64,000 bases of DNA from Tubiluchus corallicola (taxonomy: Eukaryota > Priapulida > Priapulimorpha > Priapulimorphida > Tubiluchidae), in the NCBI GenBank assembly GCA_030141605.1, contig JAQGDQ010000452.1, positions 103,580 through 167,579 on the forward strand. Reading direction: 5' to 3'. Below are positions 1-11,369 of the stretch, piece by piece. Position 1 is the first letter of the stretch. Each line of letters starts with the position of its first letter. The translations under genes were made by a program, and so were the position numbers. The notes beneath the pieces were generated by a model, which saw only the letters and a list, made by a program, of their open reading frames with translations, was not told the DNA's origin and ran no database searches.

Positions 1-417
1 ATGTAGCAAAGAAATGAAACTAAGGTGCCGTTTGTTTCGCTCCTGTTTTGAGCGTTGACACATTATTAACTTTTATCTCTTCATTTCGGTCACTGTGCGA
101 AGTGTGTATGAGGTCATTTCACGTTTGTCGGAGATTTCCGACATGAACTAAGAAACGACATTCATTTTTTAGAAAACAATCGTCTACGGTGGACGTATTA
201 ACAAAATTTGCCAAAATTGACAAAAGTCGTCAGAAAATTAGCTCGATAAAAATCGTTAAAAATGTTAGCGTGATTACACACCAATTTAAATTCATAGCGT
301 TGCTTTTTGACTTACAAGTAGATACCAACTATTTAAAAAGTCCAGCCAAAATCAAAAAACAGAAAGTTTTGATCTCACTTTCTGCAGAAACGGCTAAAGC
401 ATATCAGGCACACTTAC

Positions 418-596
418 TGTTTCAGACAGTGACTTTTTATCCGAAGAATTTTGCATGCCGTCTCTAGTCACGCCCCACTCTTGTGGAATCTCTTCTGGCG
501 GCTCTTGCACATCCGAGTCAAACGGATTGGAATCAACTGACGGCTGTTCCTTACTATTCGGCTTCAAATACTGGATGTGTGGAACGCCAGTCGGTG
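418..596 (-). CDS. LENG8-like exon 6 (probable)
   Basis: The acceptor AAACTTCTAG and donor GTAAGTGTG enclose 179 bases whose phase (1 in, 0 out) fits exon 5. The frame reads TPTGVPHIQYLKPNSKE, then an acidic stretch rich in Glu, Asp and Pro, and ends DKKSLSET. Composition looks coding, but no similarity to a known LENG8 segment was recognised, so assignment rests on splice phase and order. The next exon would be left of the window; nothing exon-like was seen in 1..417. Confidence 0.48.
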
Positions 597-1598
597 CTAG
601 AAGTTTACGCATAAATGATATTCAATATCAGTGTCACCAGAACAGAATCATAAAACATTGTAACTTTCAAGAAAGTCACAGAATTTACGTAACAAGTTAC
701 TAGGGAATAGTAAGATGCACTGAATATTCGAATCACCGAATCTGTATAAAAATGCGGTCCGGTAAACTTCGGTCGCAATCGCAAAAGGTTCGATGAACTT
801 CGGTATACCTTAGTTAGTTTTTTTAGTAATTGTCATGTTCGGTGAAAATTATATGAAACAAACAGAACATTTTCTTTAATGTTTAAAAAAATTATCAATA
901 AAAAGCTGACGGTAAATGGGGAACATGGCACAACAGCCGACATTTTGCTTTGTGTTTCTGTATGATAACTCGAAAAAAGCAATACACCGTCTGTACACTA
1001 GTCAAGTCAATGAGCAATATCGTGGTGGTGCTTGTATTAAAATTATACACGATGAAATAAACCAATGAGAACTCGAGTTAATAAACAATTATACAATTAC
1101 AGTATTGCCTAGATAATGTTTTTATTGATTGCACAAAATTTTCTGAACAGCTTTTGAGAGAATTACAACTGTTTTTAAAATACTTACTACTTTACGATGT
1201 AGCCATTAAACAAAAACACAGAACAATTTTACACCGGTCAAGAATAGCCACTACTGTAACTTAAAATGATGAAACCTTACAGAATTTATAATTCTTTTCA
1301 ATTGGAATTAAAATTTAGTTAAGCTTCGGTAAAATTTTTTTATACGGCTTCGATATGTTATTCCAATTTAACTTGATATTTTGTTCAGAATTTGGTTCAG
1401 TAGCATTTGGCTGCTTATTCGGTCAAGTTTGGTTCGGTGACATTTGCTTGCCCATTCGGTCAAGTTTGGTTCGGCGACACACAAACATCAAAAAATATGC
1501 TTGTTCGTTTGATGAAATGTGCCTTCAGTGCACCTCTACACGTTAAATTAAAACAGCACACAACTATTTCAACAATAACAAGCAATTTTTCTACTTAC

Positions 1599-1692
1599 TT
1601 CTATTTTGCTTCTTCTTGCCGCCTCTGTTGTTAAAAGGGGTTTGATGGCTCTGAGGCGGGAACCTTGGTTGTGTCTGCTCGGCACCGTGCAC
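1599..1692 (-). CDS. LENG8-like exon 5 (basic patch)
   Basis: Reading from the acceptor CAACTCAACAG keeps phase 0 with exon 4 and gives 31 codons ending NNRGGKKKQNR before GTAAGTAG. An alternative acceptor 22 bases upstream (GTCCAG) would shift the frame and hit a stop, so the downstream AG is preferred although its pyrimidine tract is weak. The basic end may be a nuclear-localisation patch (inference). Confidence 0.55.
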
Positions 1693-1779
1693 CTGTTGAG
1701 TTGACCACCTGGACAATATTATTTACATGAGTGATAAATGCGGGAAATTTAAGAAAAAACATTTAAACTCTAGTTTTAA

Positions 1780-1931
1780 TTTAAATTTGTGTTGTAAGAC
1801 CAGTAAATACGAAAGCTGTATACAAATTGAAAGTTTATTTACGTTTATTTATTTAAGTTTATTTGAATTTAAATTTATGTTATAAGACCTGTAAATAAGG
1901 AAGCTGTATAGAAATTGAAAGTTTATTTACA
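1780..1931. repeat. Direct duplication, 88-bp period
   Basis: Two copies begin TTTAAATTT(G/A)TGTT at 1780 and 1868 and share a stretch ending GAAAGTTTATTTAC. They lie in LENG8-like intron 4. Confidence 0.75.
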
Positions 1932-2829
1932 GGGCATTCTGTGCAAGAAGTTAATGCATTTAGAATTTTATGAAAGCTACTTGCGATTCAGACAAGCTAA
2001 TGTCACAAGAGTCTCAAGGTTGCAGTAAAACACAGAGTGATTTAAAACAAGATGTTCTGGCTATTTTTAAAGTCACAGTTCTAGTGAACTTTCTTGCGAA
2101 ACACAATTAAGGTAAAGTGCGCTAGTCACAATCCTGAGTAATATTATCAATTCGAAAGGTCCGACTAGCTGGACCATAGTGCCTTTAGATATAATATTCT
2201 GCCAAAATGTAGGTATGAGTGCATGCACTCCCATTATATTTCATGATGACGTATTCGTTTGGGGGATAGAGCAAACAAACAATCCAGGTTATCAGACTTC
2301 AATGGTACTTATCATGAGCAATGACGACTTACATTTGCTGAGGCCACTGCATAGGCTGTTTGGGTGTTTGAAGAAGACCGGGTCTATTGTTACCCATCAC
2401 ACCACTCTACAAAAACGGAAACTATGAAAACAATCAAACCAAAACGTACAATAATTAGCAGCTTATTATCCTTATCGATTATTCGATGTGTGTTTCACGT
2501 AATGTACACTAAACTAGTTCAAAGTGTCACAGGTAATGCGCTTAAACATAACATGGACATATTAAACAGATCCTAAATAACAACATGGTCACAAGTATTA
2601 ATTTTAAAATGGAGATATGGATATCTTCTTCTTCCAGACAAACAAGTCATTTGAGCTGACATAGCACACAAACACCAAAATAAAACACAAATCTCGATGT
2701 CTGATTTATTCTGCACATCGATGAGGCATCCCCCAACACTGTTTGTTTTACTAACAGAGAAACAAACGTTTGCCTACTGACCAATGTCTATTATATACCC
2801 AAAGTCGATTTATGTAATTAAAATCATAC

Positions 2830-2964
2830 CTGCGTTCCGTACATACTCATGTTATTATAAGCATTAAAACTGCCAAACTGCTGGTGTTGCATGTGACCAG
2901 GCGGGCCAGAAGATGGCTGCCCAAATGGACTGAGGTTGCCTCCAAAGTTAAACCGATTAAATCC
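2830..2964 (-). CDS. LENG8-like exon 4
   Basis: Exactly 45 codons, phase 0 on both sides, between a TTTGTTTTAAG acceptor and a GTATGA donor. The peptide is rich in Gly, Asn, Phe, Met, Gln and Pro, for example FNRFNFGGNLSPFGQP and a final NMSMYGTQ. This composition fits the disordered N-terminal half of LENG8 proteins, which in vertebrates is rich in Tyr, Gln and Pro. No folded domain is visible. Confidence 0.6.
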
Positions 2965-3342
2965 CTTAAAACAAACACTGATTACAGCAAGAAACATTAA
3001 GAGAAGTGAGAACGAAGTAAAGTAAAGTAAAAAGCTTTTATAAAACTTGTAATAAATCTGTTGTGGTTCGTTGTCTCATCTTAAGAGAAATACTGTTGCT
3101 AATGATCTGGATTCCAGTCCTGCCACAAGTATTAACTTAGTTGTGAAGTTCTGCACTCGAGTGTTGTTACAGTCCAAACTACAGTGTACTAAACTGTATA
3201 AAATATGGGCAAACATCCTACTTTATATTAAATTTCATGCAAAGGTTATAACACAAGAAAATCCCCCACTTGCATAAAGCTTAAAAATTCATCATGAAAT
3301 TTTATATACATACTACCTTTTTAATTACAGGGATTGTGTCGG

Positions 3343-3560
3343 TAGTAATGCTGTATGAAAACTTGTAAATTTAAACTCCCGTGGTGACTGTTAGACCACA
3401 GCCACATTGATGGTAGGTCGTTTGAAAAAAATAAGCATTCGTAGGGCACATACTAAGTAAGTAAAATTTTAAATTACTGTATCTTGTCAATAAGATTAAA
3501 AATACGTTTTTTGGTTAGTGAATGGCGCACCCTGTAGGGTGAGTCAGCGACATTTTACCA
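3343..3560 (-). repeat. Dispersed repeat, family D (copy 1)
   Basis: The reverse complement matches the plus strand at about 19690-19935. Shared blocks include CACTAACCAAAAA, ATCTTATTGACAAGATACAGT, TTTCAAACGAC, GGGAGTTTAAATTTACA and CATTACTACCGA (GTTACTACCGA in the other copy). The two copies lie in introns of different genes, so this is an interspersed element; its ends and class are not resolved. Confidence 0.7.
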
Positions 3561-3882
3561 ATTGGCGTGAACATTTAAAAATATTATTTCTAGTTACATA
3601 AGTTTTTTCAGCAGGTAAGCGAAATGCTAAGTAATATAGATTGCATGGAAAGTTTTCTGGGACATAAGTTAACATTGTCTTTTCTTTCCCAGATTTACGT
3701 TGTGCGTAGGTGAAGTCTTGTAATGACGCCCGTAGGAACAGTACTGCGGGAAATAATACGCAAATATACGCATAAAATTGCTGTAAAATAATATAATTTT
3801 CAAGGCGATTTTTCTGAAATGTACTTCAGGTTCCCCTTTTCTTGTCCTTTAAGTTTTTCTATATTTACAAAGTTACACTTAC

Positions 3883-4121
3883 CATATGATTATTGAAAGC
3901 AAAACGTTGCTGTTGTTGTTGCTGAAACTGCTGTAGCTGATGTTGCTGCTGCTGCTGAAACATGGCGTACTGTTGCTGCAACATAAGCTGATCCTGCATT
4001 TGCTTGCTCAGTTCTGACTGTGCCATGTCGCTGGCTGACATGTTTGTGGAACTGGTGCTGGGTGACCCAGCGTGAGCTTGCTGTAATGCTTTGCGCGCTA
4101 TCTCCCACTGCGGATTTGGTG
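3883..4121 (-). CDS. LENG8-like exon 3 (NPxWExAR motif and polyglutamine)
   Basis: The acceptor TTTTTTTATCCTCAG precedes a frame opening with PNPQWEIARKALQQ, the segment that identifies the family. A Ser/Thr-rich patch follows, then a Gln-rich tract of about 40 residues with runs of five or six Gln interrupted by His, Leu, Met and Phe, ending NNHM before GTAAGTG. The Gln run is coded by mixed CAA and CAG (CTG/TTG on the plus strand), so it is not a pure trinucleotide microsatellite and is probably kept by selection. The tract could mediate coiled-coil or condensate-type contacts; that is inference. Confidence 0.7.
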
Positions 4122-4601
4122 CTGAGGATAAAAAAATCAATGTACATGTAATTGCTTGTGCACATAAACAGTGAATATTATGGCAGCAATCACCTACTCT
4201 TACTATTCCTATATAGGCCATCTAAAATCCCAAGTGTGCATGTGTTATACGTGCCAGCTCAAACCACTGATGTCCATGGCATGTGTAACTAAAATCCCAT
4301 ATGTGCATGCATACATGTGCTCACTAAAATTAACCATTTGTCTTTTCAGAAATGCCTGCAGTAGTTCACATTTCCAGAAATAATTATATGTGTAATATAT
4401 AGATTATAAGTATTTATAGTCTATACATAATTATAATTAATAAGACAGTGATATGTTCTTAAACTACTGATTTAGTCAGATTTACAATTTGCAAGGTTTT
4501 CAGGTTCAAGACCACATGGATCAATCACAATTTTTCAGTTTCTTTTTTCTGTCAACTCAGTGTTCATGAGATTAACTGCCATTTAACATAAACCACTAGG
4601 C

Positions 4602-4920
4602 TTAAAGGTCAAATACAGCGTACTTCATGAAGTTTCAGTTTTGTACAAAAACAGAAAAAATGCTCTAACAAAGATTTTCTGTAGATAGTTTACTTAGGAA
4701 ATCGGGAGTGAAGAAGTTTGAAACTTGATTTCGCGCATTTTACTCGTTAGATGATGCCAGCAAAATTCAGTCATTAGTTATGGCTTACAGCAGCATTTGG
4801 TTAACACGTGTCACATTTCACTATGTAGCAAAGTTTACAAAATTCAGCTTCACAGATATGACACAAGGATGTTCAAATATACAATGCTTTTCACACGATT
4901 GTAGTTTAAAAATATATCAT
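4602..4920 (+). mobile_element. MITE-like family C (truncated copy)
   Basis: Begins TTAAAGGTCAAAT and is similar, base by base, to the reverse complement of 15418 downward: shared blocks include GAAGTTTCAGTTTT, GATTTTCTG, TTTTACTCGTTAGATGATGCC and CACTATGTAGCA. The far terminal repeat was not found here, so the right limit is approximate and the copy is probably truncated or diverged. It explains the open frame at 4780-5139. Confidence 0.65.
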
Positions 4921-7900
4921 CTGATTCCTCTAGTCCAGAATTTGAACTTCACATCACAAGATTTTCACCAGGAAAAGCCTGGCCACCTGACGGCTTTCCA
5001 ATTCACAATTATAATATCAGAGGCACACATTGTGGACACAAAACTATCAGGTGCAGTAAGCGCTGCTGGTTTTTACTTCTTAATGTATTCACGTCTTTTC
5101 ATTTATCAAGGTGTCACTATTATAACTACCAGGTACTAAAAATATATATATGTTAACGTTCTGTAAACGAACGGCACTGTTAACTGTAACGAATTCATAG
5201 AAAAAAGAACCATCAAGAGAATACTGTTACAACTAGACTAGAACATGACTGATACTGTTCTTGTTAGTATCACTACACTAGTCAGTGGCACATTGCACTG
5301 TAATGTATTGCAAACATTAGCGTTAATACTAATAACGGAATTTAAAACTAAACGATTGAAACAATTCAATACAGTAGTAAAAAATCACAGGTACTGCTCG
5401 TGTCATCTCACTGCGTTTCTGAATACCGCGGACCGCTAACACATAACACAAAATGAAAAATTATCTCGAAGTTAAACTGGAATTCAGCACAAGTACCCAA
5501 GATACACAGATATACATAAGCTTATAATGATTATGACCTTGACGACGAAGTCCTTACATTCTTGACAAAATCACAGTGAATGACCACAACTTAATATTAC
5601 TGTAGAAGAGTATTTGTACATAGTCACCCGCAGCAATTCCATCCAGACTGACAGTTCTGGCTAATAAAAAATAACACACAACTCAATGAATTGTTTTGAA
5701 ACAAAATGATTAAAATAGCGCTGTAACAATGGATGTTATCACGTGACGTGACCACCAAAGACGCATGCGCCATGACCCCTTCTGCATTACTTAGCAAACT
5801 TAGTGCTCACAGTTTGTTGTACGCAAAGTGTACAGTACAACAAACAGGTGCTACAGCGGTTACCGGTTATTATCATACGGTTGCTTCCTCAGTTATGCCC
5901 GGTCAGGTGTCATGACAGCAGCTGCACAATAAGCCCTCAATGACTTGACAATTGTTAATACGTTTCCCATAGCAGACTTTATATAAGTCTATGTTTTTAC
6001 TAATACAAGTTTTCCCTATCAATAATAACAGTTTGATAGGTACTGGTGCCGTAACATTTTGCTGGTGATGTTGAATCACAGAATGCTTTGTCGAACTTTA
6101 TTATAAAACATTCAATAAAGCAACAGGTCCCACGTTCTTAATAGCTAGCTAATACAGACTAAGGCATTTTTTAAAGTTACCTTAACCTTAAATGAACAAG
6201 TCAGTTGACCTTATTCGCAATAGTAAGCACATTCACCACTTGACAAAGCTAAGTAAACATAAATCAAACGTTAAATTATATGACTATGACTATGAATTGA
6301 CATACAAATGTGAATGCTGACATGTATCTAAAATTATCCATGTACTTATTCAAAAGCCAAAATGCCTAATAATATTATGCAAGTCACTACAGTGATTTCA
6401 TATTAAAATTTATTTTCCTTACATAATAATAAATTTAGTTAGATATTTATAACAGGAAATATAAACCCAAGGGAAGGCTGGTGAAAGAACTGATTACTTA
6501 TTAAATCAGCCAGCATTAGTATACATTAAAATTATTGGATTTAAGCGATATTACCATGCAGTTAGATATAAACATAATTTCACAAGAACTTTTGCAGTTT
6601 ATCTTCTATACATTATGTATGAGAACATCTGTTACATAAGAGATACCTTCTTTTACATAAGAGATAAGGTATTATCAGAGATACTAAACAAACTAACAAC
6701 TTATAGACATAGGTGTTGTAGCTTACACGTTACTGTAATGATGCACAGTAGGTAGGAGTAACCATCTCACTACAGTTCCTTCAAGAATTAAACTCGGAAA
6801 CTTGTTTCAGGAGAAGACAATCTATAGAGATGGACGGATTACCCCCCCTCCCACAAAATTTTGCACAAGTTGTACATTGTGAATCAATCAATCATCTCAT
6901 ACTCATTAATCAATCACAATACTGACAGATTTCTACATCTCAAAAATAAAGTACTGTTTTAAACATCATTCAATGCAGAGGAAAGTGAATTAATTAAGTA
7001 TGTGACTATTATCTATCCAATCAAAGCAAAATGGCTAGCTGATCATTTATCATTAAAAATTCCATAAAAGGTGCTGCCGCCACGAGACCTGCACAGCATT
7101 AACAAAAAGTTTCATAGGGCCTCTGTTTGTGTACAAAGGTTCCAGAGTTTGCATTACACCAACATATAGAGGACTTTTTCAAATTTTATTATACAAGTAA
7201 ATAACACTGCAAGTACATACAGGCTTTTAATAAAACTGACAGCAATAGCTAGAAAGAGGAATGCCAAAGAGTTATTGAACGTAAAGCAACCAATCAATTC
7301 ATGATAATTGATGAAAACCATCAAAAATATTAAAAACCGGTCTTCACATTTGTCAGTGAATAATTTTTGCAAAAATGTCTAATAAGTTTTGATAGAAGTG
7401 GTAACAATAGGTGGTCACTGGAGTAACCAAGTTGCCATTATGTAAAAAGAAGTTAATCAAATTGAAGAAAATTGTCAAAAAACGTCGAAAAATCATCAGA
7501 TTTTCTGACCCCAAAGTAATTGTAGAACTAGTGACCTCTGAAAACGTAAACAGTACATAGTTTATACACTATAAACAAGAAATATGCAGACGGTAGTCAA
7601 TTTTTTTATTGCCTATAGCAAACGCATGTTAAATATTTGACAGCACTTCGTTAAATTTCTTTACTGAAATCTGACATTTGTCATTTTTTCTTTCATCCAC
7701 ATTAAAATTTGTTGCAGCCAAAGTCCAAAGCTACAAGCTAGCAATCAGATTAGGAACAGTTAAACAACAGCAACAAAAAGATCAATGTCTTCTTAAGAGT
7801 AGTACAGTATAAGTTACTCAAATTACAACATTTAAAATGAACTTGCTTGATCCCTGGAAACACTGCACATGTAAACCCATAATTCATAACAATATCAGCT

Positions 7901-8118
7901 GTTGCTTAATAGCCTTATTAAACTTTCAGGTTTAATGGAGCGCATTACGTAACACTTCCTACACCCTACAGGTATTACATAATTGCCTGATGTCCCAACG
8001 AGATTTTTACTCATTTTGAACACGTCTATGTAGTTCGATATGATGATGTTAATTTGGAAACCTACATTGAGAATTGTTTTTAATAATGCAGGCAACAATA
8101 TATAACATTATATAAAAT

Positions 8119-8465
8119 GAACATGATGACGATGAACAAGGAGTCAACAATGACACAGTGATGATGCTGTATGCAGAAGTGCAGCTGTTATTATGGAACA
8201 GTAGATGATGGTGAAGAATGAACATGATGATTATGAACATGGAGTCTATGATGGCAGTGATGATGCTGCATGCAGAATTGCAGCTGTTATTATGAGACAG
8301 TAGATGATGGTGAAGAATGAACATGATGATTATGAACATGGAGTCAACGATGACACAGTGATGATGCTGCATGCAGAATTGCAGCTGTTATTATGGAACA
8401 GTAGATGATGGTGAAGAATGAAAATGATTATGATGAACATGGAGACAATGATGCAGATGATGAAT
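8119..8465. repeat. Tandem repeat, about 100-bp unit, 3.4 copies
   Basis: Units begin GAACATGATGA at 8119, 8220, 8319 and 8420 (spacing 101, 99, 101). Each contains CAGTGATGATGCTG, a GCAGCTGTTATTATG block and CAGTAGATGATGGTGAAGAAT. The His/Ser-rich minus-strand frame over it is a product of the ATG/ATC repetition. Confidence 0.85.
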
Positions 8466-8867
8466 GTACATAATAAAAAATTTTGAAAATATGCACTGCA
8501 ATTCATCCTTGAAACAGTACCTCATCATCATTAGAAATCTAATACAAAAACTAAGCTACATGGAGGGGACGCTATAAATAACAGATAACAAAAATGAAGT
8601 ACTATGCCCGGCTGCCACACACGAGAGATTCCAAAATTTACAAACACGTGCAATTTCACTCCACTAAATACCAGTTCTGAATTGAGATTTTGTTAAAACC
8701 GCATAACAAATTTTCTGGATGCTCCTATGTGGACTAGTCTCCTATGCTGTATTATGGACATGCCTCCGTGGTATATTACAATTGGCAAATAAAGATTCAA
8801 CAATTGTACTCACTAAACCAAGTTTTACATGCTTGTGCACGAATTACAACGCAAATTATGTACTTAC

Positions 8868-8917
8868 CATTATTATTGTTTCCTGTCATGGAGTTGGCAG
8901 TGGTAAACTGTGCTGCC
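8868..8917 (-). CDS. LENG8-like exon 2
   Basis: The acceptor GTTTTTAG and the donor GTAAGTAC enclose 50 bases that complete a Trp codon and then read AAQFTTANSMTGNNNN plus one base. Both border phases fit the flanking exons. The peptide is small and polar and has no recognisable domain; support comes from the splice signals and the unbroken frame. Confidence 0.58.
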
Positions 8918-9985
8918 CTAAAAACAAAACCAAAACGTCATTAAAATGGAACAATGTCAATTTTTTAATTTGTAGAGACGATAGTAATGTAATGTAAAGA
9001 AGTCCTATTCGTGGTCTTAACCACTTGAATGTTTTGTCACCAAGTATCTCCACCACTATCAGTTTCCATCGGGAGATTTCTAACAGCATGGCATGCAAAG
9101 TTTGCAAATTACCCTAACACCAAATAAATCCTATTACCATAAAGAGTTACCAAATGTCCTACTGCAGACACTAAAGCTTCATTCAAAAAATATCAAAAAT
9201 TTCATTTTGTGCAAAAGATTCACTGGAAATGACAAGAAGATAATGTTTGAGAACATATAATAAAAGAAAATCACCGCAAATCGAAGCAAAACTGACTACT
9301 GAAAAAACTTTCACAATCAGGAATGATTAAATTTGCCTGACCACTAAATGTCAACCACAAAAATATTTTATTTGACACCAATATCAATCTCAAATTACTA
9401 ATTTCACGTTAAAAGGTATTCGGTTTCAACTGCATGTGCACAATGCTCAAAACTTTACAAGTTTACAAAGCCTTGGAACTGTTTGTTACAGTTCTTCATT
9501 CGATTCTCTGTACTTATTATTAGAAAATTTAGTTACACCTAAAAGTCGAGGTAGAAACTACGACATCATTAGAATAGCAATGAATAAAGGGAAAACTGCC
9601 GGACTGATCTGAGTATTACAGAATACTAAATTCATCAGCCATTACAAACCTCTCAACCCTAGAAGAAAGCAAATCTGGAGATTTCATAAAAAAGTTAAAA
9701 AACCTGGAGATTTTACATCACAAATGTTCATGATATTCAGATTATGATCACTATGGCACTGAAACTTTTTCTCGAAAAAAGAAAATTGACGTAGTTAATT
9801 GTTAAAACAGCTTTGTAATAATGAATGTAATTCAAAACAGCAAAATAACGCAAGGCCAGTATTGACATCAAACGTGAGCACACTCAGCGGCATTCGGGAC
9901 ATCAGCTTACGTGGTGCTTTAGAAAAATGAGCGGCAATTTGGGGCATGCATTTCGATCCAATAAAATGTAACACAACAAGATTCC

Positions 9986-10064
9986 GCAGATCAAGATTGC
10001 TGTTTTTATACACATATGAGTTAAGCAGATCAAGATTGCTGTTTTTATACACATGAGTTAAGCA
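9986..10064. repeat. 39-bp direct duplication
   Basis: GCAGATCAAGATTGCTG at 9986 recurs at 10025, and the copies continue TTTTTATACACAT through GAGTTAAGC with one 2-base difference. It looks like a recent tandem duplication. Confidence 0.85.
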
Positions 10065-10218
10065 ATACTCTAAGTTCTTCGAATTGAGGACTAGGCGAAG
10101 TATCTTGGTATTATACTAAGCAGGGAGTAACCACATTGACATGACTGCAAACACTAAGTTTCTTACAACAAAACCTGAAATACTATCACAAACACACAAA
10201 ACAGGCAGCCTATATCAT

Positions 10219-10620
10219 GCTGATTAAATTGCAGATGGAATACGGCAGTGTAACATGGGACCAGCACTTTCAAAAAGACAAAAATATGAACGGGAAGATT
10301 AACAGACTTGCAGCTGGTTTATACTCAATGACTGCAACAGACACAGCAGCATTACAACCACGCTACACCAGTTAGAATGGCAGATTCTCGAACATCAAAG
10401 AGAGGGGCACCATTTGGTATTAATGTATAACTACATCTACATTGCTCAGGGCTAAGTGCAGTGCCGTTCTTCCATTTAATTCCTGCTGATCTACGTGCTG
10501 GATCACATCACCCCTTTAAATTCAAGCATATTTCGGCGTCAACATCACCATACAAATTTTCATTCTTTTCACATCGATGTGATATCCATGCCATAGTTGG
10601 AGTTTACCAATATTGATGCA
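10219..10620 (+). pseudogene. Decayed LINE reverse transcriptase, C-terminal part
   Basis: Three frame-shifted segments read like the end of CR1/Jockey-type reverse transcriptases. First KLQMEYGSVTWDQH (compare the usual LEYASxVWDP), then QLEWQILEHQREGHHLVLMY (compare LGWxxLExRRxxxRLxMMYK), then IPADLRAGSHHPFKFK and TSPYKFSFF (compare the HxxKF..YKxSFFPR block). Frameshifts and stops show it is dead. The element class is inferred from these motifs only. Confidence 0.72.
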
Positions 10621-10968
10621 TACCCAAAACGTCTCGGTCTATCATTTTCATTTTGCTATGTTTATTTTATTTTTTCATTTGTTAATTGGTTTGTAATGAT
10701 CAATTTATGATTTATGTACATTAACTATTATATATAGTACTACTATTATAATACTAGTAATACTATTACTATTAGTATTAATTTAAAGAGGAAGTCAGTA
10801 CCACCACAATTTTTTCGGACATTATAATATTAATTTATTAGCGGTGAGTGCCAGATAACCTGCGTTTTTTCCTCACCCCATCTTCTTGAGTAAAGTGAAG
10901 TATTTTGTAAAATGAAATATTAAATGTGATATTAGTTATTATTACTGGAGAAAATAAACGTCTGTCCT

Positions 10969-11175
10969 ATGTCCCAAAGGTGGAACAGAAGAAGATTCAC
11001 ATTCGCAAGGCGAGTAATTAATGAGTGGAACAAGCTGCCTGACCATGTAATACAAGCACCCAATCCCGCCCAGTTTAAGTCTCGTCTCGATAGATTTTGG
11101 AAAAATAATGCTGAAAAATATATAGACCCCAGGTTGCAACAATGGCAACAAGAAACCCTATACTTCGCTTCGTGA
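10969..11175 (+). pseudogene. LINE reverse transcriptase C-terminal fragment, second element
   Basis: An open frame reads ARRVINEWNKLPDHVIQAP followed by NPAQFKSRLDRFW and ends at TGA 11173-11175. The motif RVxNxWNxLPxxVxxAPxxxxFKxRLDxxW marks the extreme C-terminus of many invertebrate non-LTR reverse transcriptases. It overlaps in content with the end of the relic just upstream, so this is a different insertion. It sits about 150 bp from LENG8-like exon 1, in its first intron. Confidence 0.72.
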
Positions 11176-11322
11176 TCGTAGTGTCGCCACCCATTATGTA
11201 TTTTAATAGTGAAAAGTAAACAAGGAAGAATGGAGAGGTTTATAAGTAAGTATGCTTAACCTCTAATCCTTCGACGGTAACGGTAATGTACTAAGCAAGA
11301 ACAGGGTACCATTTTTACTTAC

Positions 11323-11369
11323 CACTGTGCTGCTTGCGCTGCCTGATTTGCTAATGTTCCTCCAGCCAT
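11323..11369 (-). CDS. LENG8-like exon 1 (start exon)
   Basis: The start codon is at 11369-11367, preceded by in-frame TAA TAA; the G at +4 is good but the -3 position is T. It encodes MAGGTLANQAAQAAQ plus two bases of the next codon, then a consensus GTAAGT donor. Those two bases and the first base of exon 2 make TGG (Trp). The short Ala/Gln-rich N-terminus resembles the disordered start of LENG8 proteins. An untranslated exon further upstream is possible. Confidence 0.6.

Larger units (their letters stand above)
597..2829. other. LENG8-like introns 4 and 5
   Basis: Apart from exon 5 this stretch is AT-rich. The part from about 740 to 1480 is dotted with TTCGGT motifs, including a near-duplicate of about 37 bp at 1417-1475 (CATTTG..TTCGGTCAAGTTTGGTTCGG), which suggests an old repeat. 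A separate 88-bp direct duplication is listed at 1780-1931. No other gene was seen. Confidence 0.5.
4122..8867. other. LENG8-like intron 2
   Basis: A 4.7-kb intron. It holds a family C element near 4602 and a roughly 100-bp tandem repeat at 8119-8465. From 5740 to 5890 there is a CpG-richer patch with CACGTGACGTGACC and GCATGCGCC. The region 5950-8100 shows nothing beyond AT-rich intron sequence. Confidence 0.55.
8918..11322. other. LENG8-like intron 1
   Basis: This 2.4-kb intron contains a 39-bp duplication near 9986 and two LINE reverse-transcriptase C-terminal relics at 10219-10620 and 10969-11175. Nothing else was recognised between 8950 and 9980. Confidence 0.55.
418..11369 (-). other. 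LENG8-like gene, 5' part (six exons, gene runs off the left edge)
   Basis: Six minus-strand exons join without a frame break: 11369-11323, 8917-8868, 4121-3883, 2964-2830, 1692-1599 and 596-418, with intron phases 2, 1, 0, 0, 1 and 0 and GT-AG borders. The joined frame has 248 codons. Its best landmark is NPQWEIARKALQQ near residue 34, close to the NPEWEKARQAL segment near the N-terminus of vertebrate LENG8, followed as in that family by a low-complexity Gln/Asn/Met/Tyr-rich stretch. LENG8 belongs to the SAC3/GANP-related group of nuclear mRNA-processing and export proteins; the diagnostic C-terminal PCI/SAC3 region would lie left of position 1, so the family call rests on the N-terminal part only. 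The gene is divergent from the PKA-R gene. The later exons are supported by splice phase more than by similarity. Confidence 0.62.

Noticed and set aside
4780-5139. 119-codon plus-strand frame
   Set aside because: It starts within a family C mobile element and shows no conserved domain.
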